The notes beneath the pieces are model-generated. The model searched no databases. It saw only the letters and a program-made list of their open reading frames with translations, and was not told where the DNA came from. From Gammaproteobacteria bacterium (lineage in GTDB: Bacteria; Pseudomonadota; Gammaproteobacteria; DAOWEP01): 13,098 nt of DNA. Where the stretch lies: assembly GCA_030638455.1 (NCBI GenBank), contig DAOWEP010000118.1, positions 1 through 13,098 on the forward strand. The letters run 5' to 3'. Made by a program: the position numbers and the translations under genes. This document shows positions 7,037 to 13,098 of the stretch, in pieces. Each line of letters opens with the position of its first letter. The stretch's first letter is position 1.

Positions 7037-7059
7037 GTAAGCTAATAGCGGGTTTTTTT
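7024..7059 (+). terminator. Intrinsic terminator of the metZ leader
   Basis: AACCTGCT (7024-7031) pairs with AGCGGGTT (7047-7054), and TTGGC (7032-7036) pairs with GCTAA (7041-7045), closed by a GTAA tetraloop (7037-7040). This makes a stem of about 13 bp with G-U pairs and a single bulged T at 7046. A run of seven T (7053-7059) follows. This is a canonical Rho-independent terminator, placed 195 bases before metZ, right after the SAM-II aptamer. It should stop transcription when SAM holds the aptamer's 3' strand. Confidence 0.85.
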
Positions 7060-7061
7060 AT

Positions 7062-7167
7062 GTACAGGATGTACGGTATGCCGCGATACCATGGATGGCA
7101 AGGAGCGGCGATGCTACAGGTCGCTCTCGAACATCCATGTTCTCCGCGACACTAGTACATCCTGTAC
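7062..7167. repeat. 106-bp palindromic repeat element in the metZ leader
   Basis: The ends are perfect 13-base inverted repeats, GTACAGGATGTAC (7062-7074) and GTACATCCTGTAC (7155-7167). A nested second pair, CATGGATG (7090-7097) and CATCCATG (7132-7139), and a third, GAGCG with CGCTC, lie inside. The whole element can therefore fold into one long interrupted hairpin on either strand. It begins two bases after the T-run of the riboswitch terminator and has no coding potential. It looks like a MITE- or REP-type interspersed repeat; similar sequences are, from memory, frequent in gammaproteobacterial intergenic regions. Only one copy is in this window, so repetition elsewhere is inferred. Confidence 0.72.
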
Positions 7168-7242
7168 GTCGGATGTGTGAAGCGACGGGCAATGATCTGT
7201 AATCCCGTTCTTAGTGATTTTTAAATATAGATTTAGTTAACA

Positions 7243-7248
7243 GGGAGG
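7243..7248 (+). promoter_or_regulatory. Strong ribosome binding site of metZ
   Basis: GGGAGG lies five bases before the metZ ATG, the strongest Shine-Dalgarno in the window. It is about 190 bases from the aptamer with no obvious anti-Shine-Dalgarno pairing, which argues for control by termination and not by ribosome-site masking. Confidence 0.75.
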
Positions 7249-7253
7249 CATAT

Positions 7254-8432
7254 ATGTCCTCAGATAATGAAGAGTACGGTTTTGATACGCTGGCAGTTCG
7301 GGCAGGTCTGGCGCGTACTGCAGAGGGCGAGCATTCAGAGCCAATTTTCCCGACATCCAGTTATGTTTTCGCCAGTGCAGCAGAAGCAGCGGCAAGATTT
7401 TCTGGTGAAATACCTGGAAATATCTATTCACGTTTTACCAACCCGACAGTAAGAACATTTGAACAAAGGCTTGCAGCACTTGAAGGTGGTGAACGCTGTG
7501 TGGCTACATCATCCGGAATGTCTGCCATTCTTGCAACTTGTATGGGTTTGCTAAAGCAGGGTGAACACATTGTTTCATCCCGCAGTATCTTTGGTAGCAC
7601 CGTTATGCTGTTTAACCAGTTTCTGGCAAAGTTTGGAGTTGAAACTACCTATGTAGATATCGATGATTTGTCTGCATGGGAGAAGGCAATCAAGCCGGAG
7701 ACGCGGATATTGTTCGTTGAAACACCTTCAAATCCTCTTACAGAGTTGGCGGATATTCGTGCGCTTGCTGATTTGGCCCATCAGCATGATTGCCTGCTGG
7801 TGGTCGATAATTGTTTTTGTACGCCTGCGCTACAAAAACCGCTGGAGCTTGGTGCTGATGTTGTAATACATTCCGCAACAAAATATCTTGATGGTCAGGG
7901 CAGATGTGTTGGTGGTGCGGTTGTCGGTACAGAGGCAATCGTAGGCACAGATGTATATGGGTTTTTACGTACTGCGGGACCAACAATGAGCCCTTTTAAT
8001 GCATGGGTGTTCCTGAAGGGGCTGGAAACCCTGAATCTACGTATGCAGGCACATTCTGCAAGTGCTTTTGAACTTGCACACTGGCTGGAAGGCCAGTCAG
8101 GTATTAGTCGGGTAATCTATCCCGGTCTGGAATCTCATCCACAACATGAGCTGGCTAAATGTCAGATGTCAGGCTTTGGTGGTATTGTGGCCTTCGAGCT
8201 AAAGGGTGGCCAACAGGCGGCATGGAAACTGATTGATTCAACCAGAATGCTTTCTATAACCGCGAATCTTGGGGATACCAAGACGACCATTACGCACCCG
8301 GCTACTACTACCCATGGACGTTTAACACCAGAGGCAAGAGAAGAAGCGGGGATCAGTGATGGTCTGATAAGGATTGCAGTAGGACTGGAAGAGATTAAAG
8401 ACATTCAGTCAGACCTTGCACGCGGAATCTAG
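7254..8432 (+). CDS. metZ: O-succinylhomoserine sulfhydrylase
   Basis: MetZ is a PLP enzyme of the Cys/Met gamma-family. It makes homocysteine directly from O-succinylhomoserine and sulfide, bypassing cystathionine. The 392-residue protein has the family's usual length. Visible are PTSSYVFASAAEAAARF (33-49), YSRFTNPTVRTFEQRLAALEGGE (58-80), the SSGMSAI phosphate-binding turn (86-92), VVDNCFCTP (183-191), and the PLP-lysine motif HSATKYLDGQGRCVGG with Lys210. The DGQGR continuation is typical of MetZ and distinguishes it from MetB and MetC. C-terminal substrate-binding segments SITANLGDTKTTITHPATTTHGRL are intact. A GGGAGG ribosome binding site supports the ATG. The leader carries a SAM-II riboswitch with terminator, so expression should fall when SAM is plentiful. 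Use of O-acetylhomoserine cannot be excluded by sequence alone. Confidence 0.93.
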   Translation: MSSDNEEYGFDTLAVRAGLARTAEGEHSEPIFPTSSYVFASAAEAAARFSGEIPGNIYSRFTNPTVRTFEQRLAALEGGERCVATSSGMSAILATCMGLLKQGEHIVSSRSIFGSTVMLFNQFLAKFGVETTYVDIDDLSAWEKAIKPETRILFVETPSNPLTELADIRALADLAHQHDCLLVVDNCFCTPALQKPLELGADVVIHSATKYLDGQGRCVGGAVVGTEAIVGTDVYGFLRTAGPTMSPFNAWVFLKGLETLNLRMQAHSASAFELAHWLEGQSGISRVIYPGLESHPQHELAKCQMSGFGGIVAFELKGGQQAAWKLIDSTRMLSITANLGDTKTTITHPATTTHGRLTPEAREEAGISDGLIRIAVGLEEIKDIQSDLARGI

Positions 8433-8531
8433 GGTTATAGTGTAGTGTATCAGGAATGCAGGATTGCCTTGATCGTGTAGATGCGGGTTCATTTTTACAG
8501 GCCAGAGGTTCCTTAAGTGGTTTGAAGTATA

Positions 8532-9344
8532 ATGACTGATTTATTTACAGTGGCGCGCGCCTGCATCGATAGCTGTACAGCAGATGAAAAGGTTGCATTA
8601 ACACACCAGACAGCAGCTTGCTGGCGTGAGGCAGGGTATGCGATTGAGAGTGAACTACCTGTCGATGAGATTCCTGCGCCGGGAAGACCGAAACTCCCAA
8701 GACTGGTAGCACCAGGAAAGGTTCCCCGCAGGCGGCTAGGTAGTCCGGATGGCCCTGCTGCACTGGTGCATGCAATCGCGCATATAGAATTTAACGCGAT
8801 AAACCTGGCGTGGGATGCAGTCTACCGGTTTCGGGATATGCCAAGGGAATTTTATGATGGCTGGATTCAGGTAGCAGATGAGGAGGCCTGTCATTTTACC
8901 TTGTTACGTGACCGCCTGCGGGAAATGGGTTATGAATATGGCGATTTCGACGCACATGACGGTCTGTGGGAGATGGCATGCAAGACTGCGCATGATGTAC
9001 TGATAAGAATGGCATTAGTACCCAGAGTACTGGAGGCGCGTGGGCTGGATGTGACTCCCGGGATGATGGAGCGGCTGAAAAAAATTGGCGATGACAGGAC
9101 GGTTTCGATTCTTGAGATTATCTTAAGGGAAGAGATTGGTCATGTGGCTATTGGTACGCGCTGGTTTCATTTTGCCTGTGAACGTCGTGGTCTGGATCCG
9201 GATAACAAATTCCGGGAACTGGTAGAGGAATACATGAAAGGAAGTATCTTTGGGCCGTTCCACGAAGAGGCCAGGGCGGAGGCAGGGTTTACCGAAAATG
9301 AAATGAATGGTTTACGTAAACTAGCCGGGATACAGGAAGGGTAA
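8532..9344 (+). CDS. DUF455 family ferritin-like protein
   Basis: The 270-residue protein belongs to the DUF455 (COG2833) family, with a predicted ferritin-like four-helix fold and no settled function. After an N-terminal helical part, the basic, proline-rich stretch 47-70 (IPAPGRPKLPRL, then VPRRRLGSPDGP) is characteristic. Candidate di-metal ligands sit in the expected helices: HIEFNAI (Glu86), ADEEACHF (Glu117/Glu118, His121), LEARGLD (Glu168) and REEIGHVAIG (Glu200/Glu201, His204). This E / ExxH / E / ExxH pattern resembles di-iron carboxylate proteins such as MiaE. No signal peptide or membrane segment is visible, so it is probably cytosolic. It lies 99 bases after metZ with a weak ribosome binding site, and 8 bases before the lipoprotein gene, suggesting a two-gene unit with that gene. 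An oxidase or hydroxylase role is inference only. Confidence 0.85.
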   Translation: MTDLFTVARACIDSCTADEKVALTHQTAACWREAGYAIESELPVDEIPAPGRPKLPRLVAPGKVPRRRLGSPDGPAALVHAIAHIEFNAINLAWDAVYRFRDMPREFYDGWIQVADEEACHFTLLRDRLREMGYEYGDFDAHDGLWEMACKTAHDVLIRMALVPRVLEARGLDVTPGMMERLKKIGDDRTVSILEIILREEIGHVAIGTRWFHFACERRGLDPDNKFRELVEEYMKGSIFGPFHEEARAEAGFTENEMNGLRKLAGIQEG

Positions 9345-9352
9345 GATTAAAG

Positions 9353-10156
9353 GTGAAGAACAATAATAATAAGACTCATGGGCTTCCCTTCGTCGGATTG
9401 ATCATGCTTCAATTTTCGATCCTGTTGTCTGCATGTACCTCCACCGAAGAGGCCGTGCCTCAAGGTCAATCAGTTAGTCAGAATATTTCACAGAAAGTTA
9501 CGCAACAAAAGCAGCAGACTCAGAATGTCCTAATGCTGAAATTTCAGGAGGGAGAGCCAGAAGTAGGCCCCTATATAACCCGAATGCTGGTTGCCAACGA
9601 CTATTTGCGTATGGATGACGGGGGTGATCAGGATGACTTTACCCTTTTCGATAGAAAACAGAAAATCATCTACAGCGTAACCCATGAAAATAAAAATATA
9701 CTGGTTATTCCGAACCACCCTGTTAAGGGTACCTGGGTAGATAGCTTAAAACTTGAGGAAAAATCTTACGAAGATCCAGATACACCTCTGATTTCAGGGA
9801 AGAGGCCAATTCAAACTGAATTACTGGTAAACGGTAAGGTATGTCAGCGGATGGTGGTGGTTCCCGGATTGCATGAGCCGGCAATAAAGGCACTAATTGA
9901 ATTCCGTCAGGTGTTGGCAAGTGAACATATGCAGAACCTGGACAAGACGCCTGTAGAAATGCAAGACCCCTGTTTTTTGGGATATGAAGTCCGTAATCCA
10001 GATAAAGTGCTGCAATTCGGGTTCCCTATTCAGCAGCAGGACTATATGGGAAAAACCCGCCTTTTACTTGATTATAAATCGGGGTTTAGCGTAAATTCAT
10101 CTGTATTCCAGCTGCCGCAGGGGTATGGTCAATTCAGTTCGCAGGATATGCAGTAA
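9353..10156 (+). CDS. Putative lipoprotein of unknown function
   Basis: I do not recognise this 267-residue protein. From the GTG start it has a basic N terminus, a hydrophobic stretch (11-27) and a lipobox LSAC with Cys28, as expected for a signal peptidase II substrate anchored to the membrane after lipidation. A short Ser/Gln-rich linker (about 35-57) follows. The rest, about 58-267, looks like a soluble, beta-rich periplasmic domain: NVLMLKFQEGEP, DYLRMDDGGDQDDFTLFDRKQKIIYSV, then ILVIP. This resembles, loosely, LolA/DUF4412-type proteins that begin with repeated strands, but I cannot confirm it. Two further cysteines, Cys164 and Cys207, could form a disulfide. The gene starts 8 bases after the DUF455 stop, with GGAAGGG at 9335-9341 as a somewhat distant ribosome binding site, and is likely co-transcribed with it. 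Confidence 0.75.
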   Translation: MKNNNNKTHGLPFVGLIMLQFSILLSACTSTEEAVPQGQSVSQNISQKVTQQKQQTQNVLMLKFQEGEPEVGPYITRMLVANDYLRMDDGGDQDDFTLFDRKQKIIYSVTHENKNILVIPNHPVKGTWVDSLKLEEKSYEDPDTPLISGKRPIQTELLVNGKVCQRMVVVPGLHEPAIKALIEFRQVLASEHMQNLDKTPVEMQDPCFLGYEVRNPDKVLQFGFPIQQQDYMGKTRLLLDYKSGFSVNSSVFQLPQGYGQFSSQDMQ

Positions 10157-10192
10157 AAGGGCAGTCGGGAAAAGCAAGCATGCAAAGAAAGT

Positions 10193-10227
10193 TGGTAAAA
10201 GGGGCAATTGGTAGTGGTTCCTTTTTT
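10193..10227 (+). terminator. Possible weak terminator after the lipoprotein gene
   Basis: AAAAGGGG (10197-10204) can pair with TTCCTTTT (about 10218-10225), using two G-U pairs, and ends in a T-run. The stem is A-T rich and the loop is long, so termination would be weak. The remaining bases up to purL hold no gene and no clear promoter or PurR operator that I can see. Confidence 0.3.
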
Positions 10228-10303
10228 GCAGTTCCAGTATCATAACAACCTTTCCTGAACCCGTTCTTTAACCATATTTTTACCTGCTCGCAAGGGATAA
10301 TTA

Positions 10304-13098
10304 ATGCTGCAATTGCGTGGTAGTGCCGCACTTTCAAGCTTCCGCCTGGAAAAACTATTAGAGATTGCGCGTCGGCTTGTACCCGATATCTCTGGTATTA
10401 CGACAGAGTTTGTTCATTTTGCTGATATCGAGCGACCATTATCAGCAGAAAAGCGCTCTGTGCTGGATCAATTGCTGGTCTATGGCCCAGCTACTCCTCA
10501 TGAAGAACCTCAAGGTAGCTTGATACTGGTTATTCCCAGACCGGGGACTATTTCTCCATGGTCAAGCAAAGCCACCGATATTGCCCATCATTGTGGGCTG
10601 GATGATATTCGAAGGCTGGAGCGTGGTATTGCCTGGACCATTCAAAAGTCAGGATCCGGGGAAGATAAATTAAACGACCAGGAAATCAAGTCGCTTTTAC
10701 CTTATCTGCATGATCGCATGACCGAGGTCGTATTGTTTGATCAGGATGATGCGGTTGCCTTGTTCAAGCAGGCTGATCCTGCGCCCATGTTAACGATAGA
10801 CATTCTTAATGGCGGAAAATCTGCGCTTGACAGTGCAAACCGGAAATTAGGGCTTGCGCTTGCTGCGGATGAAATAGATTACCTGGTCGAAAACTTTACC
10901 GCATTAAACCGTAACCCGAGTGATGCCGAGTTAATGATGTTTGCGCAGGCCAACTCCGAGCATTGTCGTCACAAAATTTTTAATGCGGATTGGGTTATTG
11001 ATGGCAAGCAGCAAGAGCGCTCGTTGTTTTCTATGATCAGAAATACCCATGAATTGCATTCAGACGGTATCCTCTCGGCATACTCGGACAATTCAGCCGT
11101 GATGGAAGGCTTTAAGGGCAACCGCTTCTATCCCGACCCAAAAGGGCATGAATACGCGTATACAGAAGAAAATGTAGATATCCTGATGAAGGTGGAAACG
11201 CATAACCACCCAACTGCCATTTCACCATTCCCCGGTGCAGCCACAGGTTCTGGTGGAGAAATACGGGATGAAGGAGCAACAGGACGTGGCTCAAAACCCA
11301 AGGCTGGTCTATCCGGTTTTTCTGTTTCCAATTTAAGGATTCCCGGCACTGAACAACCATGGGAAACTGATCATGGTAAGCCAGGGCGCATTGTGTCGGC
11401 ACTGGAAATTATGCTGGAAGGCCCGATTGGTGCAGCTGCCTTTAACAATGAGTTTGGCAGGCCCAATATTTGTGGTTACTTTCGTACCTATGAAGAAAAG
11501 GTACCGGGGCCGGATGGCGATGAAATACGCGGTTACCATAAGCCGATCATGCTGGCGGGTGGTGTGGGGAATATCCGCGGGGACCATGTAAAGAAAAATG
11601 ATATTCCACCGGGTTCACAACTGGTCGTACTGGGAGGACCAGCTATGTTGATCGGGCTGGGAGGTGGTGCGGCTTCATCAATGGCGACAGGACAGAGCCA
11701 TGAAGACCTCGACTTCGCATCTGTACAGCGCGGCAATCCAGAAATGGAGCGCCGATGTCAGGAAGTAATTGATCAATGCTGGCAACAAGGTGAGAACAAC
11801 CCGATCATATCAATTCATGATGTTGGTGCAGGTGGGCTGTCCAATGCCATGCCAGAACTAGTAAATGATAGTGGGCGTGGTGCGCGCTATGAATTGCGCG
11901 CCATTCCGAATGATGAACCGGGTATGTCACCGATGGAAATCTGGTGTAATGAATCACAGGAGCGGTATGTGCTGGCGATTGCACAGGAGGATATGGAGGC
12001 CTTTGCAGACCTGTGCGAACGAGAACGCTGCCCGTATGCAATGATTGGTGAAGCAACCGAAGAGCAGCGCCTGATCTTGGGGGATGCTTATCTTGATAAC
12101 ACGCCCATTGATATATCCATGGAGGTGCTGTTTGGCAAGCCACCAAAAATGTTGCGTGATGTGCATCGCCGCTCATTCAAAAAGCAGGAATTCGATACCA
12201 GTCAGATCAAGCTGGAAGAAGCCGCGTACAGGGTATTGCGTTTACCTTCAGTTACAGACAAAACATTCCTGATCACGATCGGTGACCGGAGCGTTACCGG
12301 TCTGATTGCACGTGATCAGATGGTGGGCCCATGGCAGGTACCGGTAGCGGATGTAGCGGTAACAGCTAACAGTTACCATGGCTATAACGGTGAAGCGATG
12401 TCGATAGGTGAGCGTACACCTGTTGCGCTGCTTGATCATGCAGCATCGGCACGCATGGCAGTAGGAGAAGCATTAACAAACCTGGCTGCTGCAAATGTAG
12501 AACTGGGTCGAACGGTATTGTCTGCAAACTGGATGGTACCCGCTGGGCATCCGGGTGAAGATGCGGGTCTTTACGATGCGGTTAAGGCCGTAGGTATGGA
12601 ACTGTGTCCGGCGCTGGGTATCACGATACCTGTTGGCAAGGACTCCATGTCAATGAAGACGGTATGGGAAGAGGATGGGCAGAATAAAGCAGTAACCGCT
12701 CCATTATCATTAGTAATCTCTGCCTTCGCCCCTGTTCATGATATTCGCAAAACACTGACACCACAGTTACAGATTCTGGGTGAGGATACAGAGCTGATCC
12801 TGATTGATCTGGGTAAGGGAAATAATCGCATGGGTGCATCTGCCCTGGCGCAGGTATATAAAAAGATCGGGCATCACGCACCAGACCTGGATGACCCACA
12901 TACGTTTAAATGCTTTTTTAATGTAATTCAGCAACTCAATGAAAAGGGCATGTTATTGGCCTACCATGACCGTTCTGACGGAGGCCTGTTTGCAACCCTT
13001 TGTGAAATGGTCTTCGCAGGGCATCATGGTGTGCGTGTGCATCTTGACGATATGTGTACATCGAAAGATGAAATTATTGATGTGTTATTTAATGAAGA
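10304..13098 (+). CDS. purL: Phosphoribosylformylglycinamidine synthase, N-terminal 931 codons (3' end outside window)
   Basis: PurL converts formylglycinamide ribotide, glutamine and ATP to formylglycinamidine ribotide, the fourth step of de novo purine synthesis. This is the large single-chain type found in gammaproteobacteria (about 1295 residues in E. coli); the frame is open to the window edge, so about 930 residues are present and the C-terminal class I glutaminase domain is missing. The protein starts MLQLRGSAALSSFRLEKLL, matching E. coli. Landmarks are RPGTISPWSSKATDIAH, ANSEHCRHKIFNADW (about 216-230), MKVETHNHPTAISP (295-308) with the following GAATGSGGEIRDEGATGRG, SIHDVGAGGLSNAMPELV, AGHPGEDAGLYDAVK, VGKDSMSMKT (777-786) and YHDRSDGGLF. 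No frameshift is seen. AAGGGAT upstream of the ATG serves as ribosome binding site. It shares a pathway with purF but has a separate position. Confidence 0.97.
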   Translation, partial: MLQLRGSAALSSFRLEKLLEIARRLVPDISGITTEFVHFADIERPLSAEKRSVLDQLLVYGPATPHEEPQGSLILVIPRPGTISPWSSKATDIAHHCGLDDIRRLERGIAWTIQKSGSGEDKLNDQEIKSLLPYLHDRMTEVVLFDQDDAVALFKQADPAPMLTIDILNGGKSALDSANRKLGLALAADEIDYLVENFTALNRNPSDAELMMFAQANSEHCRHKIFNADWVIDGKQQERSLFSMIRNTHELHSDGILSAYSDNSAVMEGFKGNRFYPDPKGHEYAYTEENVDILMKVETHNHPTAISPFPGAATGSGGEIRDEGATGRGSKPKAGLSGFSVSNLRIPGTEQPWETDHGKPGRIVSALEIMLEGPIGAAAFNNEFGRPNICGYFRTYEEKVPGPDGDEIRGYHKPIMLAGGVGNIRGDHVKKNDIPPGSQLVVLGGPAMLIGLGGGAASSMATGQSHEDLDFASVQRGNPEMERRCQEVIDQCWQQGENNPIISIHDVGAGGLSNAMPELVNDSGRGARYELRAIPNDEPGMSPMEIWCNESQERYVLAIAQEDMEAFADLCERERCPYAMIGEATEEQRLILGDAYLDNTPIDISMEVLFGKPPKMLRDVHRRSFKKQEFDTSQIKLEEAAYRVLRLPSVTDKTFLITIGDRSVTGLIARDQMVGPWQVPVADVAVTANSYHGYNGEAMSIGERTPVALLDHAASARMAVGEALTNLAAANVELGRTVLSANWMVPAGHPGEDAGLYDAVKAVGMELCPALGITIPVGKDSMSMKTVWEEDGQNKAVTAPLSLVISAFAPVHDIRKTLTPQLQILGEDTELILIDLGKGNNRMGASALAQVYKKIGHHAPDLDDPHTFKCFFNVIQQLNEKGMLLAYHDRSDGGLFATLCEMVFAGHHGVRVHLDDMCTSKDEIIDVLFNE

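Noticed and set aside
7185..7208. ACGGG/CCCGT inverted repeat near metZ as a second terminator or ribosome-site mask
   Set aside because: The stem is only five pairs, has a 14-base loop and no following T-run, and it does not involve the ribosome binding site.
10157..10303. Possible purine operator or riboswitch upstream of purL
   Set aside because: No PurR-like ACGCAAACGTTTGCGT palindrome and no guanine-riboswitch core can be seen; only a weak hairpin is present.
11805..12176. 123-residue reverse-strand open frame
   Set aside because: It lies wholly antisense to conserved PurL sequence, has a His/Pro-rich composition typical of a shadow frame and no recognisable domain.

Overview
The window reads as a chromosomal segment of housekeeping metabolism from a gammaproteobacterium. 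The order accD-folC-dedD(SPOR)-cvpA-purF followed by metZ is the classic gammaproteobacterial arrangement (E. coli has accD-folC-dedD-cvpA-purF; pseudomonads continue into metZ), and the PurL, TrpA and PurF sequences align closely with the E. coli proteins as I remember them. The species cannot be named from the sequence alone. All recognised genes are on the + strand, and no phage, transposase, tRNA, rRNA or CRISPR array is visible.

Layout: 1-1481 holds the 3' part of trpB and all of trpA, with a 4-base start/stop overlap. 1559-2428 is accD. 2429-2656 is a non-coding gap holding a 120-bp palindromic repeat that ends close to the start of folC. 2657-3961 folC, 4019-4669 dedD-like SPOR protein, 4796-5287 cvpA and 5344-6873 purF form a co-directional run. 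6874-7253 is a 380-bp intergenic region packed with regulatory structure. In order it holds a hairpin after purF, a sigma70-type promoter, a SAM-II riboswitch aptamer, overlapping antiterminator and terminator hairpins, and a 106-bp palindromic repeat. A strong ribosome binding site then leads into metZ (7254-8432). 8532-9344 is a DUF455 ferritin-like protein, 9353-10156 an unrecognised lipoprotein, and 10304 to the window end is the first 931 codons of purL, cut by the window edge.

The genes cover the last steps of tryptophan synthesis (trpBA), the carboxyltransferase half of acetyl-CoA carboxylase (accD), folate polyglutamylation (folC), the first and fourth steps of de novo purine synthesis (purF, purL), and sulfhydrylation in methionine synthesis (metZ), with two envelope proteins (DedD, CvpA) between them. 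Folate and purine genes are functionally linked because folate carries one-carbon units to purines. MetZ feeds methionine and SAM synthesis, which fits SAM sensing in its leader.

The best find is the metZ leader. Its primary sequence matches the SAM-II (metA-type) aptamer core, the promoter places the transcript start about 2-3 bases before the aptamer, and the aptamer's 3' strand can pair instead with the 5' arm of an intrinsic terminator. This is a complete, readable SAM-dependent transcription-attenuation switch, outside the Alphaproteobacteria where the class was first described.
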